A DNA stretch of 64,000 nucleotides, taken from the NCBI GenBank assembly GCA_030248215.1, contig JASANG010000796.1, positions 124,001 through 188,000 on the forward strand, in the 5' to 3' direction. Made by a program: the position numbers and the translations under genes. Below are positions 21,182 through 32,900 of the stretch, piece by piece. This DNA comes from Enoplolaimus lenunculus (taxonomy: Eukaryota > Nematoda > Enoplea > Enoplida > Thoracostomopsidae). How positions within the stretch are numbered: the first letter of the stretch is position 1; every line of letters starts with the position of its first letter. Below the pieces are notes generated by a model. The model was not told where the DNA came from. It saw only the letters and a program-made list of their open reading frames with translations, and ran no database searches.

Positions 21182-24100
21182 ATTGCTTCATGCAGTTGCG
21201 CCAAACTCAACGCGTGTTTGCAACGAATCGAGCCGTTTTTGATTGCAAATAAGATGGAATGTGAACGAAGGTATACAGGATTAATTTTGCCATCTGGACG
21301 GTATGTAAATATTATCACGCCCGTACCATAGGCATACAGTTCCATATATACCTTTGATTTAATTTATTTCTAATTGAACCAAAGATGGGGTGTCAGACCT
21401 CTTAATACTGCTGCTCGGCAAGTATGTTTGAGGTATAATAGACTATCAATTGAGATATGTTAAGTGAAATTGACTAGCAACTCATCAAGCAATTGTATTG
21501 AGGCAATTATTGAGTATTTTCCGTTGAGAAACGAAACTTTTATGTTCCGCATTTTTTTAATTTTAACTTGTTTTTAACGATGTTTTCGGAATTGTAAGAT
21601 TGACCGTTATCACCAAAAACCCAAAATTGTTGGTACCGTTAATACTCAGTTTTTGACTATTTGTCAAACGAAACGGACAGATAATAATCAATATTAAAAA
21701 ATGATTTTCGCAATAAACGTACATTTCATTTTTCGGGATAAACTGAACGTAAGCAAAAATACATGTTACAAAATTAACTCAGTCGCACAAAAATTTTTTC
21801 CTATTTTATCTTTTTCGTTTTAAGCTAATTTTGTACAGATGACGTAGTGCGCAAACGCGTAGTAATCGTTAAACACTCTGCGTTGTGTGCTGGTTCACGT
21901 ATATATACCTCCTCCAAAGCCTATGCCTATTCCTGGCGTCCGCTTTTAAAATGAGACGCGGTGGTGGAAAATTTCCAGCGTCCTCCTGTCCCGGCTTTCC
22001 TACTGTCCCGGTTATCTCGCTTTCTCGGCTGTCTCGCTTTCTCTGCTGTCTCGCTTTCACGGCAGTCCTGTTGTGCCAAGTGTCCTGCTATCCGGCTGTC
22101 CTGCTGTCCCGACTGTCCAGCGGTTCAGACTGCACAGCTGACCCAGTGGTCCGCTGTCCGTCAGTCCTTATGTCCCGGCTGTCTCGGCTATCAATCTGTC
22201 CCTGCTGTGCTGCGGTCCAAGCTGTACCTACAGCTGACACGGTGGTCTAGCTGTTCCGGCTGTCTTGCTGTCCCTCCTGTGCTGCTGATCCGACTGTGCT
22301 GCTGTCCTGTTTTTCCGGCTGTTGCGTTGACCAAGCTATCCTACTGTCCCGACTAACTAGCTGTCCTGCTCTCCCAGCGGTCCCACTGTCTCAGCTGTCC
22401 TGCACTGCCGGCTGTCCTGCTGTCCCGGATGTGCTACTATCCCGGTTGTCTTGCTGTTCCGACTGTCCTGATGTACGCCAGTTCTGTCGTCTCCAACTGT
22501 CCTGCTGTCTCGGCTGTCCTGCTGTCTCGGCTGTCCTGCACGCAAAACAAAAGTGACTCACATTTACTTCTTCACTTTTCTGGTTCTTGAGACAGCGGGA
22601 CGGCCCTCAGAGTAACATTGGCCAAAGTAACATTGACCACAAACTCAATGGGAGAAGGAGTTAATCTGAGCCAACCAATTAGCCGCTACTGCTCTTAATT
22701 CAGTTGAAAATTCAAAATTATTTTACAGGTGCATTCCAATACTTGACCGCTATCAAAATTCTTACCTTACGTGCACCAGTGACGGTTCAGTGTACAATCA
22801 GCTAGACATTTGGAAAATGTTTGTTTATAAACTGGCTCAAAAGCAGGTATCTGATCCTGTAAATAGCGAGCCATTTTGGCCCATATTCAACGTGCCAACA
22901 CCGTTTCATAATTACAAGCATTGTACTACATGTTGCATGGCAGATTTAGAAAACGAATACGGTAAATGCAAATATTACAGACATTAGTTCGCTTGTTTAT
23001 AAATTGATCGATAATTGACGTTAGGTACTCGTACGATAGTCCTATCAAAATATGGTTCTAGATGTTAGCGCTACGACGATTATTTAGCCAAAGCACTAGC
23101 TAGGGGATTAGGGATCAAACCTTCGTCTTTGAGATTTTTGTTCAGTTGTTTTCAGATATAGCTTCCGCATGTAACAAAAGAAGCTACCCTTTAAGATTTT
23201 TATAGAACGTAACAATCCCTTTCTAAAACCACATGATACTGTTCCTGTTTCGGTAACAGCACGTGATATTTTCTGACAGTACGCATTTCTCTTGTGGTAT
23301 TCAAGTTTGCAAACGATGCAGCAAAAGCATTTAATATACTGGAATTGCGTTGCTTTAGCGCGTCACATAATTACGCCTAAACTTTTCTGAGGACGGCTTG
23401 TTCTTCTTTGGTTCTCTCTGGGCCCTCGGTTAAATATAGTTGCGTTCGAAATGGTAACGGCAAGGTTGAATGCAGATTTAAGGTTATGGTAAAATTATAG
23501 CAATGCAGCTAATATTATATTTCTCTCGAAATATAAATATTTACCCATAACGAAATTAACTTTTTCATTGAACGTTTTTGTTCAACTAAATTCAAGACAA
23601 TTATATCAAAATCTAGACTCCAGACATATGTCTTAAATGCAAGACTTTAGTTTTTCAAAAATTTTCAGAAATCTGTGTCTGAAATTTTCAACACTTAAAT
23701 GTCTTGAATTTAAGAATGTGTATCATAAACTATTAAGACAAATTTTTCTGAAATATGTACAAGGCAAATATGTCTGAGATAAAAGTCAAATATGTCTGAA
23801 ATATAAGGCTTGTTTTGCTGACATTTACGACATATATGTCTTAGAAACAAGATTTGCCAGAGAAGTCTCATTCAAAATCTGGAGTTAATCTCAACCAAAT
23901 TCCTTAATTTTACAACCTAAAATACGTGCAAGACGTAAACTTAGGTTGGGGGAGCTTGAGCTCAACCCGAAGTATTTTTGAAATTCGATTTATGTTTTAG
24001 TCATTTCAGACACAAATTTCTGAGCTGTTTAAGGCTACTAATGTCTGAAATACAAGACATTAATATGTTGAAAATTTAAGAAAGTAGGAGTCTCGAAATT

Positions 24101-27051
24101 TCAAACAATTTATTCTGTGCGTATAGCTTTACATATCGCTGGATGGTGTAGTTAATTACGAAATGGTTAAAAGTGTCGATGTTCATAACAATGAGATGAT
24201 TGAGCAATACCTTAAATTTGGGGTACACGTTCCGCATCCTGTAAACATACTAGTATGGCTACACTTGTCAAAAAAATGTCCGAAAATAGCACCCTTTATA
24301 GCAGCATTTATTAAATTTCATGCGTAGAACTTCAGCCGGCCAAATTTTCCAGAGGAAAAATTCGGCCGGGGAAAAATTTAACCTGCCATAACCCTCTGTC
24401 TCCCATCTCGGCTTCGGGCCTGTAGATTACGTGTATGAATTAACATGACTTGGCGGTTTCTTCGTATTCTGTCTTGAATTAAAATTAGATTAATTCTTTA
24501 TATCTCTAATTATTATTTGTTATTTCTGTGCTTTGGTTCTCGTAATTCTTTCACGACATGTTACTTAACGGTGAATATAATTTTTAAACCTAATCAGGCA
24601 CATTCGATACGTGCATGTCAGAAAGATTCAAGGGTAAAATGCCAGTGTTTGACCAGTACGACATTGACGAAACAATAAATATACGGCACATCAAACGGCT
24701 TGGTGTTCGAAGTCGCTCACATTCTAGATTCTTATGCGCCAAACTTCAAAAGTTAGAAATTGTTTTTCTTTAGCAGGTTGGCCGGTGTTAACCATAAATG
24801 CCTGCCCACTAAAACTATGCCTATGCGTGACCAATACCTAAGCATAAGTATATATGTAAGCCGAAACAAACATAAGCTTAATCTGAATCCTAAATCTAAG
24901 AATAAGCATACTGTTCGCTAAAGTTCCTCCGTTTCTCGGTCATCCAGGAGGCAGTCTCCCGTAAATAATAACGTGGACCGGCTGGATTGGCCAATATACT
25001 TTTAGAGGCATCTCATTTTCTGGAACGAAAACCGCAATGCACGTACAGTTCAGCGGATCCTACTTTTTAGCCTGCACGTATTCTCAAATGTTTTATTGCC
25101 AGGTCGTGCAACCAACGGTCGAAAAACCGCAGCGCCGGTGCTGCAGCCAGAAATTAACAAATTTTACCAGAGCCGGATGCGGAGGTGAAACAAATTAGGT
25201 ATTAATAAAAATATTGTTGAGTTCACAAATCTTAAAAATAATCAGCAAAGAGTTATCAAAAAATGGTTTTAAGCTGATTTTTTAAGAAATCTGGAAAATA
25301 GCAGAAATTAAAACGAAAAGTTCCATTACTAAAATTGTCAGAACCTCCGAGGCCGGTTCCTGGGGTCTATATTTTGGGCTATACCATGGTCAGCGCCTTT
25401 CATCAGTGAGCGGCAGGTCTTGCAACTTTTGAATTAGCAAATGACGAGGTTTGAAACTTATCCCGCTTTTTGCACTTGATTTACCTAATTATTAGCAGAA
25501 GTTTGTCAGTTTAGAAACCTGTCGCTAACTGGCGATATATGGATGCTATTTGCATTTGAGAACATGCGCACGAATAAACGTATTAACGACGGTTTACTCC
25601 TAAATGAATGAGGTACAATATGGCCATATATATGTAAATCCAAAACATCGAAATCGTCGTGAAAATTTTTTGAGTGACGTGTGTTCTTAGTATAGATGGG
25701 CACCGGATATCTGGATATCCGGATATCCGGATATGAAAAATATTCGGATATGTATCCGAAATGAAATATGTATCCGGATATACGGCGGATATTCGAAAAG
25801 CTATTGTGTAAAAAAAGAATTTTGAAATTTCCATTGTTTCACCACTAAAGTTTCTGGGGCTGACGAAAAAATTCTGTAAGTAGTCAAACCTCAGTCAGAA
25901 TATTGAACTAAATTCTTGACCATTTTTGTGAGTAGATTTGGTTTTTCAGTTTATATTGTTTGTATAATTTGGAACTGTTGCACTTTGGTCTTTTTCAAAT
26001 CACAGTTTATTGCCAGAAAAGTTTTCACGTTTGATGTATGATATTGAAAACATTTCTTTTCTTACGTATTGTTGGATACTGTAATAGGCTTGGTTCTGCG
26101 GTAGACCTTGTGTATGAAAAGTAGTATAGTGTTCGAGTGCTCCGCCGTTTGAGTTTGAGGTAAGGCTTAGCGGGTAAGCCATTTAGACAAGCTTTTTTAC
26201 AGATGCTATTCGTCAAGATCTGTGTTTCTGGATGAGCTGATACGATGCGGGGCAAACACACGTTATGAAATTGAAGACGATAAGATTAATCGTGCAATTA
26301 ACCAGATAAAGTTTTGTCAATGTTTGAAAAACGAAGGGTACGTTTATTAGCCTGTTAACACGCGTATAAACAAGTTACAAACATTGTATATTCTTGGAAT
26401 GAAAAGAAAACAATTCAGAAATTTGACTAAAAGTACTACATGGTGTGTATATAGGTCACAAGCTACAGAACTACCACAGCTGAACGCGATACTTATTAAA
26501 ATCGTTTCAACATCAGAACAATCGTTGTTTTAAAACCACGAGTTCTTTGACCCATGTTACTTTAAGGGGCGTTCAGGTTTCTGGTGGGTCTATAAATCAG
26601 TAGGCTCGAACTCTAGATTACATTTTTTTGCTTAGGCTTAGGTTCAGACTTAGCCTAAGAACACATTTTTGCAACCTTCAGGCTTTAGGCTTGTGCTTAG
26701 GAATACGCTTAATCTAATGTTACGCCCCTAAAAGTAACATTGGTCAGTCCTTTAATCGCAAAGAATAAAATGTGTTTAATATTTATTTAATTGACGATGG
26801 CCCGCATATCATTCAAATTCTATTGAACCATTGTTTAACTTTAAAATTTAGATCAAACAATTTAGAGAGCAAATAGTTCTAACATGAACAACAATAGCTT
26901 GTTGTAAATATATCGTCTACGATTCTTGATTTCGGTTTATTTTTGGCTCTTTTGCCTACTTTATATATCTATTTTTTATTTCAGCGTGCCCAACATAATT
27001 TGTGAAACCGACGATAAAGCCGCTGTGTATAATCCTGGTCAAAGAAATTAA
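21182..27051 (+). CDS. Unrecognised Cys-rich protein, five exons, N-terminus uncertain
   Basis: Exons are 21182-21300, 22729-22961, 24598-24751, 26203-26337 and 26985-27051 (TAA at 27049). Phases run 0, 2, 1, 2, 2 and all junctions join without a stop, giving at least 211 residues from the Met at 21254, or 235 if the exon is read from its acceptor at 21182. The latter adds an in-frame IASCSCAKLNACLQR stretch, suggesting a further upstream exon I could not find. The joined product has about 16 Cys, including HCTTCC and FCQC, plus a basic KRLGVRSRSHSR stretch, and no membrane helix. Many Cys suggests a secreted, disulfide-bonded protein (inference). The exon 3 donor (AA before GTTAGA) is weak but is the only phase-2 choice. 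I recognise no domain. Introns carry a CTGTCC minisatellite and degenerate repeats. Confidence 0.55.
21978..22545. repeat. CTGTCC-type minisatellite
   Basis: An irregular array of 9-12-base units of the form CTGTCCCGG/CTGTCCTG, about 570 bases long, lies in the first intron of the Cys-rich gene. It is followed at 22590-22640 by GACGGCCCTCAGAGTAACAT and TGGCCA, the same end sequence as the 53-bp element at 409-461. The frames that stay open across it are repeat artefacts. Confidence 0.8.
25697..25800. repeat. ATCCGGATAT palindromic microsatellite
   Basis: Repeated TATCCGG/CCGGATAT units follow GATGGGCACCGGATATC. The self-complementary unit can fold back. The leading TAGATGGGCA resembles a hAT-type terminus, so the array may belong to a decayed element. 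Confidence 0.6.
26549..26745 (+). mobile_element. 8-bp-target MITE linking the 53-bp and TTAGGC families
   Basis: It begins GACCCATGTTACTTTAAGGG and ends CGCCCCTAAAAGTAACATTG then GTC, the ends of the 53-bp element at 409-461. Flanks AGTTCTTT (26541-26548) and AGTCCTTT (26746-26753) agree at 7 of 8. Its interior holds GCTTAGGCTTAGG and GGCTTTAGGC words, so it joins the ends of one family to the interior of the other. Confidence 0.8.
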
Positions 27052-29999
27052 TTCATGTACGGCTGCGCTAAATTGCAAACTGTGTGCAGTTATTTCGTAG
27101 AATCAGAACGTTTACTAAAAAGCATCCATGTTTTTAGATATTGTGCACTTTGACTAATTAAATGCTTTTATAGTCACATCCGTATTTCCGAAATCTGAAT
27201 CGTATCTGTGTAGCACCTGTCGTTATTTTTGCGAACAACTTTTTCAGCAACAAGCACTAGGGTATTAAAATAAGGAGAACATGTTTGAGGTCTTGCACGC
27301 TTTCTTCCAACAGGGTTAGGCTTTAGGCTCAGACTTCGGCTTTAGCTTACTCTTAAGGTTTGAAGGCAATGTATAGATGAGGTCGAGGACCGTATAACAG
27401 TGCATATAAGCATATTGTTACGCCTAAGTCAAAACAAAAGATTCTGCGTAAATAAAACGAATTCGTAAAGTCTAAAGCCAATGCAAATAATAGTCTAAAT
27501 CTTTAAACCTTAACTCTCGCAAAAAATGATACATTTAAATAATCCTTTACATAAACCCAAGCGGGACAGCGTAAGTCTGAAACTAAGCCTAAGTCTTAAC
27601 TGCTGAAGAACAGCGTACAAGATTCCTACTTAAAGCAAATCCAAAATTGCAGTAACTTTAGCTCCATATTGTTCAATTCCCAAAAATAAGCGTCAATCGT
27701 AACAGAAATAGTCTAAAATTCAACCTTACTACATTAATAGTAGTGTACGATTTCGGAACGGCCCTCTAAAAGTTACCCGGAGTAACTATTCCGAGATAGC
27801 CATAGCAGAGGTTTATCGCTGTCTTAAAATGGAAAACAACATTAACTACTGCACTGCGGTCACTTTCGAACAGCTTCTTGACAACGGTCGATGTTTATGC
27901 ACGTCGGCGCCGTGCGAAAATTTGAACTTTCTCACAGAGCCTATAATTTGGTTTGACGGGCCTCGAACCATCTGGCCATGGCCGTGGTGTTAACTTTTGA
28001 TTAAACATATTCCAAGAGGTTTATGCGTAAGCCACAGCGTTGGTAAAAGGTCAAACCTATGCCTAAAGTCCAAACCTATAAGCCTATACCTAACCAAAAA
28101 TAGTCCAAAATGTAGTTCTGCGAAGACAGCAAAATACCTGGCGCGATTGTCTTAACTCCAGTACAAAACTTCAGTTTGGAGCCTGCCTGAACGCATCGCT
28201 GCATTCTGCATGTGCATTTTTTTCAAACTTGAACTTTGGGAACGTCGAAGTTCTCATTAAAAGGGTGATGAACGCGCTTATCGTATCTCCTATCATCACA
28301 TACCCCGACGATACCGATACGCATATAAGATTTCGCGAAATTGATATGTACAGATATTTTGATGCCGAATTGAAAACATGTTAGGAACGCGGTGTTCGAA
28401 TGACATGAGCACAAGTACAGTAATATATACTCAGAAAAATGTCATCATCACGAAAATCAGATTGATACTCAAGCGTAAAACGCAAAAAACGTTAAATTGG
28501 GCTTAGGGCAAAAAAGAGCTTTCATGATACCATAAGTTTCCCACGGCAATTGTTATGGTTCTAAAAGTAACATTGGCCAAAGTGCTTTTGATGCAGGCAG
28601 GATGTTTTGAGCTGCCAAGTACAGGTTTGCCGAAATATTTCGCCTAAAACTAGAAAAAGCTGTTGAAAAACATTAATTTTGAAAGAAGAAATTACTATCA
28701 GAAGAACAATGTGTACGCGGTATTGCCATAAAAAGTATAAAATCGTAACCACTAAAATATATTTCTGGTAAAAAATTAAAATTGGCACACAGACGTGTTT
28801 GCTGCTAAACTTTGACATGGGACGATTCTTGCAAAACCTATTTACTTATGCTAATAGTTTTGTACAGATTGAGTCGCTCCGGGATTTTTCTGCAATGTCT
28901 ATTCATACATAATACCAAGTAGATTCTACAATGGTCGGCAACCAAGGTACCTGTATGTTTTCCAACGCATATCATGACCAAGTCCTGGCTGAAAAAATTC
29001 TTGGACATTTAATAAATGTAGGAAAATTGTTCTACCTTTAGATATGTTTTGCGCTTTTTCATGTCTGTGCTCTGAATAATTGCTGATAATCGTGTTCATT
29101 TTCCTAGATCATATCAGGGTACTACGCCTACGTTTGTAACCTAAATGATGTAAAGAGATCTTAAAAAACTTATAGTTTAGAATCATCGTGTTAGACGGAA
29201 TTTGAGCTGCGAACTGTCTCATTCTAGGGTGACCACAATTTACCTCTAAATTATACATAAAACTTCAAGCAAGTGTTGATTCAGGGTTGAAAATATATCT
29301 TCTTTAGGTTCTATTATCCCTTAAATCTAGATTTAACTTAAGACAAAGGTTTTCGATCAATTTTTTGATCACTACTAATGTTATTCAGGAAGAAAAACTA
29401 TACTATTTACACATTCCAGTTCTGATTTGCGGTGAAATAAAATACTGAAGGGAACTGTGCTGATCTCAAAACTTTAAGTTTTAAGCTTTAGAAAGCAATT
29501 GCTCGACAAGCTCGGATGCCACTTAGTTCTTTTAGGTCGCATTAAAATACGCTGCGCAATCCAGCTATCAGTTAGTTTAACTAAACAATTTTAGACCTTT
29601 TCTTAAGTGTTATACTTAAAAAATTCAATGTTAAAACTCTTAATATGATGCATTTTAACTACGTTTTAACTTCGAAAATCTATTTAATTAATTGTTGACG
29701 GTCCACTTGGGTTGTGTCACTGCTTTTCAGCGAATTTGGACCTTTTTAATGCTATAGCTAGTAATGATTGTAGAGCAGTGTGATGGTGTATTGAAAATTT
29801 CTTTTCTTATACAGATATGTTTAACTGAATCCAGCTCTCAGTAAGAGTGGTAGGAGTGTTGACAGCAAATACTTAAGAATTATGGGAAAGCATTTAGTTC
29901 TATTGAATACTAATCACTGACAGAAGTGCTTTTAGGTATATAGGTATTTGTTAGTTAATAAACAATAATCTCCAATCCAGAATGTGAGGACTGCAAGTC
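27052..29999. other. Intergenic stretch between the Cys-rich gene and the BTBD gene
   Basis: No exon found. 27350-27550 and 28000-28110 are decayed TTAGGC-element copies (GGCAATGTATAGATGAGG, then TATAAGCATATTG, AGTCTAAA). A lone end of the 409-461 family lies at about 28560-28580 (TCTAAAAGTAACATTGGCC). The 5' UTR and promoter of the BTBD gene must lie in the last part, but no TATA-like box is decisive. Confidence 0.4.
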
Positions 30000-32900
30000 A
30001 TGCATCGTAGAAGCATTAGCCCGCAATCATCCTCGCCGCTTAATCGGCGCTCGTCTACTATACCAGTGTTCCGTGCGGCAAGCAATGCAGTTGTGAACGA
30101 ATCTCTTGACCTTGAAGCTATGGCTCACGATCAGTTGCCATCCAATTTAGCTGATATTACATTTAAGTAAGGAAACAGGTGTTTAAAACGAAAAACTCGT
30201 GGTGCGCTCTGTAAAATCTTGTCATGCCACATACGAAGAATATTGAAAGTCGGTGTTTTGTAGTATATCGGCGATAGGTATCACAAACGGTTATTGACCA
30301 CGCGGCGACTGTCTTGTTCATCGTCTTCTCAGGCCACGTATTGTGTCGTCTGTTCCAAATGGTGATGTTGTTTTCGAGTGTAAGCATGTGAGACATGTTT
30401 GTCATAGTGCATATGCAATAAATGCAATGCACATTATGTTGTATGCTTGCGGGCAGCATACGGTCGACACATATAGTCGACGACAAAATGCAGTTGGAGA
30501 AGTGGGCTGCTTAGCGCAGTGGTAGAGTGTGTTCTTAAGGGTCCGTAGGATGTTAAGGGTCCGTAAATTGTGAGTTCAGCTCTGATGTCCCGGTTCCTAC
30601 CTAGACTGACATTGAGTGTGATCTTTGTTAAAATTGGTGCCACAAAAAATGTTCTGGCAAATTTGTACGTGCCAGGCTATGTTACTTGTGCCCTGTAAGC
30701 ATGTGAGACATGCTTGTCCTTGTGTATATGCAAAATGCATTGCACTACACATAGTATGCTTACCGGCAGCGACGGTTGACATATAGTCAACGATAGAAGC
30801 AGTTCGAGAGGCGGGCTACGATGCGTAGTGTGATCAGCGTCTGCCTGACACGCAGAATGTCGCCAGGTCGTAACCACCCGTCACCCGCTTTTCCAGTTGC
30901 TTAATGAAAAGGTCGGAAGCCACGGTTCCTACGTTTACTGACATGGGGGCTACTCCGTGAGCGCAACGGTAACTTGCCGCGGGACGGACGGTCAAGGGAC
31001 GACCTTGTGGAAAATTGGGACATGTAAGCATGTGAGACATGTTTGTCCATTGTATGTATGCTGGCCGGCAGCAAACGGTCGACATAGCCGCAGATAGAAG
31101 TAGTTGGAAAGGCGGCTGCATGGGGCAGTGGTAGCGTGTTCGCTTAAGGATCCGTAAGCTGGGAATTCGATCCCCGCTCTAGAGGCCCGCTTTTCAGCTG
31201 CTTAGTTAAAAGGTCTGCAGTCCCGGTTCCTACCTAGACTGCCAATGCGTATATAGACAAACTTGCTGTAACCTAACCATCCAACTTTTCACTGGTTGAA
31301 AGTAGGTTTCGTTTTTTGTTGAGCAAGTCATGTTTTTGTATTGATTAATATATCATTTTAGCGACTTAACGAATGCAGCAAACCACGATTTGCCGAATTC
31401 GCGCCCAGCTACTATCACTCGTCAGCAGAATAACAGTGTCGCTGCTAATGCATCGGCATTGGCAGTAAATGCAACAAGAAACCGGGCAAATGAAGCGCGA
31501 AATGAAATAGATAACGAACACAATACTTGTGGTTACGATCATTTTGACGATATTTATACAGATGGGGCTTCAACTTCACTAGGGCAAGATTTGCTCTCAC
31601 GCTGTCAGGTAGGTTTGAAAGCAAATTTTGACGTTATAGTCGTGCTAATGACTAAGTATCATTAAGTGAAACACAGTGCTATGCTATAAGAATAATGCTC
31701 TTGAATAAAAACATGTTCATCTATTGTACACGAATATTAATTTACTTATTGAATTATATAGATGGAGCTTTATGTTCATTCGAATAGAAACATTTTCGCA
31801 TATTTTACTCTATTATTGTCAGTGTGTACTCTAATTAGGTTGATTTTAAAACTTTGGCCATACTGGCAGCGTTTATCGAATTAGCCTTATTTACCAGACT
31901 ACGTATATATGTGTAGTAGGCCAAGTCGTAATTTAGCCCAATTCCAATTGTGCTAGTCGAAATCGGAATTGCGACTTAGACTAGCCCAAGGCGGAATTAT
32001 GTTTGATAAAGTTGTGTGTTTTCTGATTGGTTTCTTGAAAGTCGTAAACCAGCTTGATTTACTTTGCTCAGTAAAACAAACTGTTTGGTAGCCAACAAGC
32101 GGCGATCCATAGCCAATCAGAAAAGAGTATTTGAATCAGTCCATCGTATTTGAGTATGGCATTAAGGTGGTGTAGAAATCACAGGGCGTGCACATGTCGC
32201 ATGGAAAGAATAGCGCTGTGAGCTAGCCCAAGTCGCAATTACGCGCTCGACTAGCCCAATTCGGAATTGGGCTAAATGACCACTTGGGCTACGACGTATA
32301 TATATGTTTATATAAACAACGTTTTATTGGCGTAGCCAAGGTTTTTAAAGGGGTACGGTACGTTCCATAAACGTTTTAAATTGAAACTTTGCGTTTAATA
32401 CTGATGCGTCTAAAAATATCTGAACAAAAATTCCAAAGTGGGTTGACACCTGAAACTCCTTTCTTTCTACGCCCTTGACAGCGTTTAATTGCGGAAAAAG
32501 ATTGAAATTAATCTGCACGTCTGTGTATTTATTACATTGTAATTACATCTTTTAGGACAGTGATGTTTACGACAACGGCCCAGGATTGGAAGGAAATGCA
32601 CGCAAACGTCAGCAACAAAGCGAAACAGCATCTTCATATGTGCTTGTACCGTCCGAAACATTAGGTAATGCAGTGATTTTGTTGCTACTACTTTGACTGT
32701 ATATAATGCGGTCTTGCTAGTTCTGTTATACAAAGTGTAAATATGATTCGAAACTCATAACCTCCGTTTGATGCTTTATAAAACTTGGCATGTTTTTTGG
32801 TATGTTTTGGGACTGCTATAGATATGTTATTATAACGAATGCTGTTCTTTACATGTTTAGTAAGTTTTCCCATTACAAATATGCTTAAATATTTCTCATA

